DNA from: Serratia liquefaciens
Lineage (GTDB): Bacteria > Pseudomonadota > Gammaproteobacteria > Enterobacterales > Enterobacteriaceae
Assembly (NCBI GenBank): GCA_012719855.1
Contig: JAAXZN010000029.1
Span: 62,001 to 126,000 of the forward strand
Reading direction: 5' to 3'
Length of the DNA stretch: 64,000 nt
In this document: positions 34,709 through 42,832 of the stretch, piece after piece
How positions within the stretch are numbered: position 1 is the first letter of the stretch
How the letters are laid out: every line of letters starts with the position of its first letter
Notes under the pieces: model-generated
What the model was told of the DNA's origin: nothing
The model's database searches: none
Seen by the model: the letters and a program-made list of their open reading frames with translations, nothing else
Translations under genes and position numbers: made by a program

Positions 34709-35836
34709 ATGACTATCAGCCTGACCATTGCCAACCGCCATACCTGGTTCGGCCACGGCAGCATCAGCCAACTGATCCCGCTACTGACCGCCGAACCACA
34801 GCCGACGCTGCTGTTTAGCTGCCGATCATTCCTCAATGGCGCGGTGTATTCCTCACTGGCAGACGCATTGACGCCGCTGCTGCTCGGCACCCAAATCGTC
34901 AGTCACGAGGCTTCGCCGCAAGAGATAGATGCCTGGGTCGCGCGCTGGCGCGGCAAGGTGCGACGCGTGGTAGCCATTGGCGGCGGTAGCGTACTGGATG
35001 CTGCCAAGGCCTTTGCCGCGCTGGTCGAGCACCCGTTGCCCACCCTGCGCTATATGGAAAAGATCGGCGACACAAAAATCAGCGGTGCAACCCTGCCGCT
35101 GATCGCCATCCCGACCACCGCCGGTACCGGCAGTGAAGTCACGCAGAATGCGGTGATCACCGACACCCAGGTGAGCAAGGTGAAAGCCTCGCTGCGCCAT
35201 AACAACTTTGTGCCGCAGACTGCCATCCTGGATCCACAGCTGCTGCAGGGTGCGCCGGACAAGGTGCTGGCCTACTGCGCCATCGACGCCTTTACCCACC
35301 TGTTCGAGGCCTATCTGTCCAAAACCGCCAACGCCATGACGCGCGAGATGTCGCTGACCGGCATCCGCCACTTCCTGCAGGCCTGGCCTGCGCTCAACCG
35401 CAGCGCCGAGGCTCATGAAGCTATTATGCAAGCCTCCTATCTTGGCGGCCTGACGCTGAGCGCCGCCGGGCTGGGAGTGATCCACGGCATCGCCGGTGAG
35501 ATTGGCGCCCTGCGCGACTATCACCACGGCCAGGTCTGCGGCCGCCTGCTGCTGCCGTTCCTCGAACTGCTGGCGAAAAGCGAACAACCGCAGCAGCGGG
35601 CGCTGATGGCTGAGCTTGCCGCCCGTCTGTTCCCCGAGCAGCATGACAGCCCGGAACGCTACCTGATCGACTTTATTACCCGCAATGCCATCGCCAGTTT
35701 CTGGCAGGATGACCTGCCGATTTCCGCCGACGAACTGGCGGTGACGCTGGCAAAATCCAACAGCAAGAACTCGCTGATCGACTACAGCGTGCCGCAGCGG
35801 CAACTGATGATCGAAGGCGCATTCCGCATCGAATGA
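34709..35836 (+). CDS. Iron-containing alcohol dehydrogenase
   Basis: This 375-residue group III dehydrogenase interconverts an alcohol and an aldehyde with NAD(P)H. Visible are the cofactor loop AIGGGSVLDAAKAF near 90, IPTTAGTGSEVTQNAV near 134, and the metal-binding residues in CAIDAFTHLFEAYLS, GVIHGIAGEIGALRDYHHGQVCG (Asp plus three His). The ATG at 34709 has AAGGAGA upstream. In this cluster it would reduce or oxidise the aldehyde made by the amine oxidase. Its substrate is not determined by sequence. Confidence 0.88.
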   Translation: MTISLTIANRHTWFGHGSISQLIPLLTAEPQPTLLFSCRSFLNGAVYSSLADALTPLLLGTQIVSHEASPQEIDAWVARWRGKVRRVVAIGGGSVLDAAKAFAALVEHPLPTLRYMEKIGDTKISGATLPLIAIPTTAGTGSEVTQNAVITDTQVSKVKASLRHNNFVPQTAILDPQLLQGAPDKVLAYCAIDAFTHLFEAYLSKTANAMTREMSLTGIRHFLQAWPALNRSAEAHEAIMQASYLGGLTLSAAGLGVIHGIAGEIGALRDYHHGQVCGRLLLPFLELLAKSEQPQQRALMAELAARLFPEQHDSPERYLIDFITRNAIASFWQDDLPISADELAVTLAKSNSKNSLIDYSVPQRQLMIEGAFRIE

Positions 35837-35874
35837 TTATATAATTAGATCAAAGTAATAGCAGGAGATTGGAC

Positions 35875-35967
35875 ATGGGCATCATCAGCTGGATTTTCAC
35901 CGGCATCGCGATTGGCATCCTGGTCGGCGTACTGATCAAGATTTTTGGCAAGAAGAAAGAGCAGTAA
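35875..35967 (+). CDS. 30-residue single-span membrane peptide
   Basis: A short ORF starting with AGGAG-N8-ATG, 38 bases after the alcohol dehydrogenase gene. The peptide begins MGIISWIFTGIAIGILVGVL and ends with a basic tail (KIFGKKKEQ). One hydrophobic segment of about 18 residues with glycine spacing followed by lysines predicts an inner-membrane peptide with a cytosolic C-terminus. I do not recognise the family. The good ribosome site and clean one-helix-plus-basic-tail design support a real gene; expression is unproven. Confidence 0.6.
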   Translation: MGIISWIFTGIAIGILVGVLIKIFGKKKEQ

Positions 35968-35975
35968 ACAGGCTT

Positions 35976-36725
35976 TTAGCAACCCGTAGGGCGACTTGCC
36001 TGCTCGAATATACCGTCTTTACGCAACAGGTAACGGCGGTTTATTCCCAGCTCAAGCAGACAAAGTGCGCCACGTTTGGCGAGGGCAAAAGCACCGTAAT
36101 CCAGATTATGCATATTGCCCAGTTCGCGATAACGTTCCCCAGGCGTATGGCCGCACAATACAAAGCTGATCCCCTCTACGGGTACTGAATATTTTGCCTG
36201 GTAGCGTCTGCGTCCAGAAAGGCAACTTTGCTGTAAAAACGGATCCCTGGCCCGTAGCCCCGCAAGAAATGCAGCGAGATTATTTATCTCCGGCGGCAGT
36301 TCTGCATGTATTACGCAGTAACTATAGTGCCCAACATGAAGCAGGATCCCCCAGGGAAGCACGACACCCAATTGATAACATCTCTGTTGTTGTTCATCGT
36401 TCAGTTCGAAAAACCAATCGCCCCCCGCCATGCGCCATTTATGCGCCATATCGCTTTGTTGTTCAGCCTCGGCCACTTGCATATAGTCAATCAGCAACTT
36501 TTCGTGGTTTCCCAATACGGAGAAAAACCAGGGATGCTCAAGTAATTTCAAACACGCCAGGCTATGCCTGCCACGATCGATTAAATCCCCCACGGCAATC
36601 AGACGATCTTTCTCGCTATCGAAACCAACATGCTCAAGCAGATCATGGAGTTCAGTTAGACAACCATGAATATCTCCGACGACAAAATCTCGCCCCAAGG
36701 TATTGGTGGTTAACTCGGTGATCAT
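35976..36725 (-). CDS. PPP-family serine/threonine protein phosphatase (PrpA/lambda-PP-like)
   Basis: This 249-residue metallophosphatase has all the signature motifs: GDIHG (D18, H20), GDLIDRG (D47), GNHE (N73, H74), an HAE segment and CGHTP near the C-terminus, which together bind two metals. Length and order match PrpA/PrpB and the lambda phosphatase. These enzymes act on phosphoproteins in the cytosol. Base composition is lower in GC than the flanking catabolic genes. It is divergent from the AbiE-type pair and shares its operator-rich upstream region, so the two could have been acquired together. Confidence 0.88.
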   Translation of the reverse strand: MITELTTNTLGRDFVVGDIHGCLTELHDLLEHVGFDSEKDRLIAVGDLIDRGRHSLACLKLLEHPWFFSVLGNHEKLLIDYMQVAEAEQQSDMAHKWRMAGGDWFFELNDEQQQRCYQLGVVLPWGILLHVGHYSYCVIHAELPPEINNLAAFLAGLRARDPFLQQSCLSGRRRYQAKYSVPVEGISFVLCGHTPGERYRELGNMHNLDYGAFALAKRGALCLLELGINRRYLLRKDGIFEQASRPTGC

Positions 36726-36770
36726 TGCACCTCCAGATAGTCATAAACTGAACGTTGCATTGCTTGTGAT

Positions 36771-36823
36771 TTGTTCATAAACTACTTTCGTTCATGATGC
36801 ATGAACAAACAAAGAGCGTGAAC
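36771..36823. promoter_or_regulatory. Operator cluster upstream of the type IV toxin-antitoxin genes
   Basis: Four copies of GTTCAT/ATGAAC-type half-sites lie at 36772-36778, 36790-36795, 36801-36806 and (as GTGAAC) 36818-36823. The middle two form a perfect GTTCATG-ATG-CATGAAC inverted repeat. The last one touches the start codon of the AbiEi-like gene. AbiEi antitoxins repress their own promoter through inverted repeats, so this is the expected operator. It also lies upstream of the divergent phosphatase. Confidence 0.6.
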
Positions 36824-36825
36824 AA

Positions 36826-37836
36826 ATGCCTATACTTGATGCAGAAGAAGAGCTGTTAGCGTCGGTAAGAGCAAACTTGCCTGACAGCATAAACCTGACA
36901 ACAACGTTACAACAAAACGAAGGTCATGAAGGCTATGCCTGTTTGTCCGTCAGCAACAATAGAACATTTACCTTCAAGATAGAGGTAAAGATTATCCGCC
37001 GAAAAGAAAACCTCTTTTTGCTGCGAAAATCATGGGATAACAGAACAACGCAGGACCGGCTCTTAATCTGCTCCCCATTAACGCCTGCTCAAATAAAAAT
37101 CTGCGAAGAGCTGAAACTAAACTTTATTGATGCGGCCGGTAACGCCAACATCAATACTGAAGGCCTTTTCTTGCAAATCTCCGGCAAAAAAGCGGCCAAA
37201 AGGTTTGAACATCCGCCCCTAAGAATCAGCGAAGGCACGCTAAAACTGTTGTTTGTGCTGCTTACCGATACCAAGGCGATTAACGCAACCTATCGTGAAC
37301 TGGCCGACATGGCAGGAATTTCTTTAGGGATGGTCAGCAAGGCCTTTGACAGCCTTGAGACCCAACGCTATTACCGTAAGTCACAAAGCGGGCGCCGGTT
37401 GTTAGAACCTCAGGCGCTAACGGCCTTATGGTTGCGCGAGTATGCGGTTATGCTGCGCCCAAAACAAAAAAGTATCCGTCTGGCGACACCGGAAGATTGG
37501 CAAAATGTCCCTCTGCGCCCCAATGAAGTTTGGGGAGGAGAAGCCGCAGCCTCGTTGTTGACGGATGGATTCCTTTATCCTGAGAAACTCATCTTATTTA
37601 CTCATGAGCCGCTACACCAACGCAGAAAAGAACTCGACCTACGCCCAGAACGTGAAGGCCAAATGCAGCTGGTCACCGCCTTTTGGGGGAATGATTGGCC
37701 ATTGACGCCCTTGGCTAAAGCCATGCTCAGCGTCGGCGAATTACTTGCCAGCCGAGACGATCGCAACCTTGAAATCGCGAGGATCGTTAATGACGAATAC
37801 CTTGGAATTAAAGACAGCGCTCTCTTTAGAGACTGA
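36826..37836 (+). CDS. AbiEi-family type IV antitoxin
   Basis: The 336-residue protein has an N-terminal domain (about 1-125) that looks like a restriction-endonuclease-type fold, with KIEVK (E53, K55) and NFIDAAGNANI near 99-109. A winged helix at about 135-195 (TYRELADMAGISLGMVSKAFDSLETQRYYRKS) is the likely DNA-binding unit, and a C-terminal AbiEi-type domain follows. Antitoxins of this type repress the operon and counteract the nucleotidyltransferase toxin encoded next. The pair overlaps by 47 bases. Composition is AT-richer than flanking genes, as in mobile defence modules. Confidence 0.75.
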   Translation: MPILDAEEELLASVRANLPDSINLTTTLQQNEGHEGYACLSVSNNRTFTFKIEVKIIRRKENLFLLRKSWDNRTTQDRLLICSPLTPAQIKICEELKLNFIDAAGNANINTEGLFLQISGKKAAKRFEHPPLRISEGTLKLLFVLLTDTKAINATYRELADMAGISLGMVSKAFDSLETQRYYRKSQSGRRLLEPQALTALWLREYAVMLRPKQKSIRLATPEDWQNVPLRPNEVWGGEAAASLLTDGFLYPEKLILFTHEPLHQRRKELDLRPEREGQMQLVTAFWGNDWPLTPLAKAMLSVGELLASRDDRNLEIARIVNDEYLGIKDSALFRD

Positions 37837-38614
37837 GAGGTTGTTAGCGAAAATCAGTGATATCTGCGAAGAACAATCCATCGCTTTCTTTATTGCCGGA
37901 GCAACGGCGAGGGAGATGCTGTCGCATCATGTGCATGGGCGCCCGATAGGGCGGAAAACACGGGATATAGACATCGCTATTTTTGTCGATAACTGGCAGC
38001 AATTCGATGAGCTTAAAGCCGCATTTATCGGTCAAGGCGCAACGACACTTACGGGCAATGCTCATCGCCTGCTGTGCCAAGGTAGCGAACTCGATATCAT
38101 TCCTTTTGGAAACATCGCAGAAGAAAATACCCTTGCCTGGCCACCTGATCGCGCCATTGTTATGGCGGTGGACGGGTTTCAGGAGGCTTTTCAGCAAGCT
38201 GTCCAAGTGCATTTGAGCAACGGCTACGTCTTGTATTTCTGTTCTTTGCCAGGCCTGGCGCTACTTAAGTTGTTCGCCTGGCGCGACCGCGGTAATCAGA
38301 ATGGGAAAGACGCGACCGACCTTTTCACCATAATCAGTGAATATAGTCATATTGAAGATGAACGAATTTATGACATCCCCCTCGACATAGAGAACTTCGA
38401 TTCAGATCCAGACCGGCTGGGAGCCTTCTTGTTAGGTACAGATGTCACCTCGCTTTTGCCGCAAGCCCCCGTAAACGAGACTTTCGCGCAATTGCTGCAG
38501 CTTCAGACGCCAAAACTCGTCGATGCCGTTGTTCGCCAATATAGCCGAGACACCCCTGCCAGGGTTGAGCAATTGCTCGAGGACTTTTGGCAGGGCATAA
38601 ACCATTCAGCGTGA
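37790..38614 (+). CDS. AbiEii-family nucleotidyltransferase toxin
   Basis: The 274-residue protein has a nucleotidyltransferase core: FFIAGATAREM near 34 followed by KTRDIDIAIF with the catalytic D59-I-D61, and SELDIIPFG as the third acidic motif. LLKLFAWRDRGNQNGKDATDLF matches the conserved AbiEii segment. AbiEii toxins block growth of phage-infected cells, in known cases by modifying tRNA. The ATG at 37790 has GAGGA upstream and lies inside the end of the antitoxin gene; an earlier TTG-type start is not needed. It ends four bases from the convergent LysR gene. Confidence 0.8.
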   Translation: MTNTLELKTALSLETERLLAKISDICEEQSIAFFIAGATAREMLSHHVHGRPIGRKTRDIDIAIFVDNWQQFDELKAAFIGQGATTLTGNAHRLLCQGSELDIIPFGNIAEENTLAWPPDRAIVMAVDGFQEAFQQAVQVHLSNGYVLYFCSLPGLALLKLFAWRDRGNQNGKDATDLFTIISEYSHIEDERIYDIPLDIENFDSDPDRLGAFLLGTDVTSLLPQAPVNETFAQLLQLQTPKLVDAVVRQYSRDTPARVEQLLEDFWQGINHSA

Positions 38615-38618
38615 TGGT

Positions 38619-39548
38619 TCATGCAGTTCCATGAGCCGCCAGCAGGCACTCGTGGAACAGCTTGACCACCCGCTGCGGGCCGGGCGAACGCCGCAGCACG
38701 CTGGAATACTCGCAGTGATAACGGAACAGCATCGGTTTGATGGCGCGCATCATATTCTGCGCGACAAAAAACGCCGCATAGTGGTCGGGAAGAAAGCCGA
38801 CGTACTTGCCGGAAAGGATTAGGGTCGCGATCGACTCCTGGGCAAACCCCGTTGCCTTGCGATGCAAATGCTGCTGCAGGCTCAGTTCCATATTCGGCGA
38901 ATGGTAGCCTAATCCGGCAAAGGCATAATTGTGCAACAGATCCCAATTCAGCATTTCATGATGAGCGGAAAATAACTCATGCTGCGCGCCACAATATAAG
39001 AACATCCTCTCATGAAATAACGAACTATAAGATAAACTTTCCGCACTGCGGTGCATGGGAATAATGCCAATTTGAAATTGGCCGTCAATCACGCCGCGTT
39101 CAATGGTATTTATCGGCTCCACATACATTTGCAAAGAGACATCCGGCGCCTGCTCGCTGAATAAGGCGATCGCCCGGCCGATATGCGCCTGAGGATTACT
39201 GACGGTATGGTCGAATATCGCCACGTGCAGCTGTCCTCCCAGGCGTTGATGCACATCATCCACCCCACGGCGAAAGGCCTCGGTCGCCGCCAACAAATTC
39301 ACGGTTTCCTGATAAATCAGCAGCCCTTCGTCAGTAACCGCAAACCCTTCGCGCCCGCGGTGGCACAGCGTCAGGCCCAGCCGCTGCTCCAGATCCTTGA
39401 TGTGCTTGCTGATGGTCGACAGGCTGATGTTCAGCTCCAGCTCGGCGGCACTCATGCCGCCACAGTCGACCACCGCCTTGAATACCCGCAGCAACCGCAG
39501 ATCCATATCCGATAACTGGCCCAACAATGCGCGCTTTTTTACTTGCAT
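38619..39548 (-). CDS. LysR-family regulator of the beta-alanine cassette
   Basis: This 309-residue protein has an N-terminal helix-turn-helix (LRLLRVFKAVVDCGGMSAAELELNISLSTISKHIKDLEQRLGLTLCHRGREGFAVTDEG, about 18-75) and a periplasmic-binding-like effector domain. It is divergent from the transaminase gene, with a 259-base gap that contains a palindromic repeat and no other gene, so it very likely activates the cassette in response to beta-alanine or a related amino acid. The second helix has the unusual start MSAAELELNIS but the overall motif is intact. Confidence 0.86.
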   Translation of the reverse strand: MQVKKRALLGQLSDMDLRLLRVFKAVVDCGGMSAAELELNISLSTISKHIKDLEQRLGLTLCHRGREGFAVTDEGLLIYQETVNLLAATEAFRRGVDDVHQRLGGQLHVAIFDHTVSNPQAHIGRAIALFSEQAPDVSLQMYVEPINTIERGVIDGQFQIGIIPMHRSAESLSYSSLFHERMFLYCGAQHELFSAHHEMLNWDLLHNYAFAGLGYHSPNMELSLQQHLHRKATGFAQESIATLILSGKYVGFLPDHYAAFFVAQNMMRAIKPMLFRYHCEYSSVLRRSPGPQRVVKLFHECLLAAHGTA

Positions 39549-39641
39549 AAAACCTTAAGTAAGTTTCGACATATGATTATTCACATTAGTGAAGAAGCAG
39601 AACATAGTCAATTTCACTCAACATTTCATTAACACATTATT

Positions 39642-39768
39642 TATACCCTATGGCTTTTAAGTTACGGCTAGGCGACCAGCTCGCTCATCCCCAGGCGCTT
39701 ACTCAAGTAAGTAACTGGGGTGAGCGAGTGCAGATAACAACGCTGTAACTTAAAAGATGACGGGTATA
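39642..39768. repeat. 127-bp dispersed palindromic element, intact copy
   Basis: The element begins TATACCC and ends GGGTATA; next inside, TTTTAAGTTAC on the left matches GTAACTTAAAA on the right. The centre holds CTCGCTCATCCCCAGGCGC and CTGGGGTGAGCGAG around ACTCAAGTAAGT. It lies in the promoter gap between the LysR gene and the transaminase. Two more copies are at 47328-47454 (same length) and 22773-22890 (degenerate). No coding capacity: it resembles a non-autonomous MITE-like or ERIC-style element. Confidence 0.85.
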
Positions 39769-39807
39769 TTTAATTAACCGTACCTGTTCTCCCCCTCGGA
39801 GGGAAAA

Positions 39808-41148
39808 ATGGCTGATTTAAATCACCGTGAAAATAAAGCCGACCGTGAATGGTTAGAAGCACATTGGATGCCCTTTACCGGCAACCGTAATTTTAAAGCC
39901 AACCCGAGAATGATAAGCCACGCGCAAGGCGTTTATTATACCAGCCAGGACGGTCGCAAGATTTTTGACGGATTATCCGGGTTGTGGTGCTGCGGATTGG
40001 GCCATGGCCGCCAGGAAATTGCCGATGCCGCTCACCGGCAACTTTCCCGATTGGATTATTCCCCGGCGTTTCAGTTCGGCCATGCCTTATCTTTCGAGCT
40101 GGCGAACAAAATCAAGGCCATGACCCCGGCCGGGCTGGACTACGTGTTTTTCACCGGCTCTGGCTCCGAAGCGGCAGACACCTCGTTAAAAATGGCTCGT
40201 GCCTACTGGCGAGCCAAAGGCCAGGCGGGAAAAACCTGTTTTATCGGTCGCGAAAAGGGCTACCACGGCGTTAACTTTGGCGGCATCGCGGTGGGCGGCA
40301 TTGCCGGCAATCGTAAAGCCTTTGGTGCCAGCGCCGAAGCGGACCACCTGCCCCATACCCAACTGGCGGGAAATGCCTTTTCACGCGGCATGCCCGAGCA
40401 GGGGGCCGAACTGGCGGAGGAACTCAACCGCATCATCGCACTGCGTGACGCCTCGACCATCGCCGCGGTGATTATCGAACCCTTCTCCGGTTCTGCCGGG
40501 GTGATCGTACCGCCGGTCGGTTACCTGCAACGCATTCGCGAGATCTGTACTCAACACAATATCCTGCTGATTTTTGACGAAGTGATCACCGCCTTCGGCC
40601 GCTGTGGCGCCTTGACCGGCGCCGAGGCATTCGGCGTCACGCCGGACATCATGAATATTGCCAAACAGGTCACCAACGGCGCACAACCGATGGGCGCCGT
40701 GGTGGTTCGGTCCGAGATTTACCAGGCCTTCATGGCCACCGATGAACCGGAATATTTGCTCGAATTCCCGCACGGCTACACCTACTCCGCCCATCCGGTC
40801 AGCTGTGCGGTGGGGCTGGCGACGCTGGATATCATTGAACGCGAGCAGATGATCGAACGGGTGCAGGCATTGGCCCCCCATTTCGAACGGGCGGTGCACG
40901 GTTTGCAGGGTTGCAGCCACGTCAGCGACATTCGCAACTTTGGCCTGGCGGCAGGTATCACGCTGGCGGCCCGGCCGGGTGAGGCGGCACGCAGACCGTA
41001 TGAGGTGGCGATGCGCTGCTGGGAAAGCGGGTTTTATGTCCGCTATGGTGGCGACACCCTGCAGTTGGCACCGCCGTTTATCAGCAGCGAGGCGCAGATC
41101 GACTCGCTGATCAACGCCCTCGGCGACGCTATCAACGCAACCGAATAA
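39808..41148 (+). CDS. Beta-alanine (omega-amino acid):pyruvate transaminase, class III
   Basis: This 446-residue PLP enzyme transfers the amino group of beta-alanine or related omega-amino acids to pyruvate, producing malonate semialdehyde and alanine. Features: EAHWMPFTGNRNFK start typical of the group, GLSGLWCCGLGH near 55, TGSGSEAADTSLKMA near 116, IFDEVITAFGR near 255 and the PLP lysine K286 in NIAKQVTNGAQPMGAV. It heads a four-gene cassette and precedes the semialdehyde dehydrogenase by 16 bases, matching the order of reactions. Confidence 0.92.
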   Translation: MADLNHRENKADREWLEAHWMPFTGNRNFKANPRMISHAQGVYYTSQDGRKIFDGLSGLWCCGLGHGRQEIADAAHRQLSRLDYSPAFQFGHALSFELANKIKAMTPAGLDYVFFTGSGSEAADTSLKMARAYWRAKGQAGKTCFIGREKGYHGVNFGGIAVGGIAGNRKAFGASAEADHLPHTQLAGNAFSRGMPEQGAELAEELNRIIALRDASTIAAVIIEPFSGSAGVIVPPVGYLQRIREICTQHNILLIFDEVITAFGRCGALTGAEAFGVTPDIMNIAKQVTNGAQPMGAVVVRSEIYQAFMATDEPEYLLEFPHGYTYSAHPVSCAVGLATLDIIEREQMIERVQALAPHFERAVHGLQGCSHVSDIRNFGLAAGITLAARPGEAARRPYEVAMRCWESGFYVRYGGDTLQLAPPFISSEAQIDSLINALGDAINATE

Positions 41149-41164
41149 TAAAGGAGCGCAAGCC

Positions 41165-42673
41165 ATGCCAATTGCACATTGGATCAACGGCCAGTCCGCC
41201 ACCGGCGGAACCCGCAGCCAGCCGGTTTACGATCCGGCTACCGGGCTGTCGCATCAGGAGGTGTTACTGGCCGACCGCGCCACGGTAGAAAGCGCCATCG
41301 ACGCCGCCGAGCAAGCCTACCCAGCCTGGCGCGATACGCCACCGCTAAAGCGGGCCAGGGTGATGATGCGTCTAAAAACGCTGCTGGAACAGCATGCCGA
41401 TGCCATCTGCCGATTGATCACCGCCGAACATGGCAAAGTGCTCAGCGACGCCATGGGCGAACTGCAGCGCGGCATCGAGAATATTGAGTACGCCAGCTAT
41501 GCGCCGGAACTGCTGAAAGGCGAACACAGCAAGGATGCCGGGCCGGGCATCGACAGCTGGAGCGAGTTTCAACCGCTGGGAGTGGTGGCAGGCATCACGC
41601 CGTTTAACTTCCCGGCGATGGTACCGCTGTGGATGTGGCCAATGGCGGTGGTGTGCGGCAACACCTTTGTGCTGAAACCCTCCGAGCGCGTCCCTTCCTC
41701 CACGCTGTATATCGCTCAACTGGCGTCCGAAGCCGGGCTGCCGCCGGGAGTGCTGAACCTGGTCAACGGCGACCGCGAGGCGGTGGACACCCTGCTGCAC
41801 GATCCCCGGGTCAAAGCCGTCAGCTTTGTCGGCTCTACGCCGGTAGCGGAGCACATCTATCACACCGGTTGTGGCCAGAACAAACGGGTGCAGGCGCTGG
41901 GCGGCGCGAAGAACCATGCTGTGGTGCTGCCGGATGCCGACATCGCCGGCAGCGTCAGTGCGCTGATGGGTGCGGCGTTCGGCTCCTGCGGACAACGCTG
42001 CATGGCCATCCCGCTGGTGGTGGCGGTGGGAGACGGCACGGCCGACGCGTTGGTTGCCGGGTTACAGCGGCAAATGGCGGCCATGCGGGTCGGTGCCGGT
42101 AACGATAACCGCAACGACATGGGGCCACTGGTCACCCAACAGCATTATGAAAAGGTGAAAGGCTATATCGATCGGGGCGTTGAGGAAGGCGCCACTCTGG
42201 TAGTCGACGGCCGCAAGCTGGCGGTGCGGGACGACAGCGGGCAAATCAGCCAGGGCTATTTCCTTGGCCCAACGCTGTTTGACCACGTGCGACCGGGCAT
42301 GCGGATTTATCAGGAGGAGATCTTCGGCCCGGTGCTGGGCGTGGTTCGGGTCGGATCGCTGAAAGAGGCGATGGCGATGATAGACGCCCACGAGTACGGC
42401 AACGGGACCTGCCTGTTCACCCGCGACGGCGAGGCGGCACGTTATTTTTCCAATCATATTCAGGTCGGTATGGTGGGGATCAACGTCGCGCTGCCGGTTC
42501 CGGTGGCCTACCACTCGTTCGGCGGCTGGAAACGCTCGCTGTTTGGCGACCTGCACGCATACGGCCCGGATGCCGTCAGGTTCTACACCAAGCGCAAAAC
42601 CATTACCCAGCGCTGGCCCTCTTCCCATGACGCCCAGCATGCCACCTTCAGCTTCCCGTCCGGGCAAGGGTAA
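41165..42673 (+). CDS. CoA-acylating (methyl)malonate-semialdehyde dehydrogenase (MmsA-type)
   Basis: The 502-residue aldehyde dehydrogenase converts malonate semialdehyde to acetyl-CoA with loss of CO2. GVVAGITPFNFPAMVPLWMWPMA and the nucleophile region GAAFGSCGQRCMAIPLVV identify the CoA-acylating MmsA group, as does NVALPVPVAYHSFGGWKRSLFGD near the end. AGGAG precedes its start, and it directly follows the transaminase that makes its substrate. A hairpin with four T lies 30-50 bases after its stop. Confidence 0.92.
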   Translation: MPIAHWINGQSATGGTRSQPVYDPATGLSHQEVLLADRATVESAIDAAEQAYPAWRDTPPLKRARVMMRLKTLLEQHADAICRLITAEHGKVLSDAMGELQRGIENIEYASYAPELLKGEHSKDAGPGIDSWSEFQPLGVVAGITPFNFPAMVPLWMWPMAVVCGNTFVLKPSERVPSSTLYIAQLASEAGLPPGVLNLVNGDREAVDTLLHDPRVKAVSFVGSTPVAEHIYHTGCGQNKRVQALGGAKNHAVVLPDADIAGSVSALMGAAFGSCGQRCMAIPLVVAVGDGTADALVAGLQRQMAAMRVGAGNDNRNDMGPLVTQQHYEKVKGYIDRGVEEGATLVVDGRKLAVRDDSGQISQGYFLGPTLFDHVRPGMRIYQEEIFGPVLGVVRVGSLKEAMAMIDAHEYGNGTCLFTRDGEAARYFSNHIQVGMVGINVALPVPVAYHSFGGWKRSLFGDLHAYGPDAVRFYTKRKTITQRWPSSHDAQHATFSFPSGQG

Positions 42674-42700
42674 TCTCATAATAAACATAATGATTTTTTA

Positions 42701-42725
42701 GGGGCGAAGAAATTCGCCTCGTTTT
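42701..42725 (+). terminator. Terminator-like hairpin after the semialdehyde dehydrogenase
   Basis: GGGGCGAA and TTCGCCTC form an eight-base stem (one wobble) around GAAA, followed by GTTTT. It separates the transaminase-dehydrogenase pair from the permease-peptidase pair, suggesting partial termination between the two halves of the cassette. Confidence 0.5.
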
Positions 42726-42832
42726 CCACGCGCTCCATTTAATCAGGCCCGGGCCGCGGCATGCCATCGCAATGCTCTACCGCACGACCGCCGTCCGTAA
42801 AATAATCCACTAACGCGTTAATGGAGTTTTGA

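Noticed and set aside
35050-35262. Minus-strand ORF inside the alcohol dehydrogenase gene
   Set aside because: Complete overlap with a well-supported gene and no independent signal.
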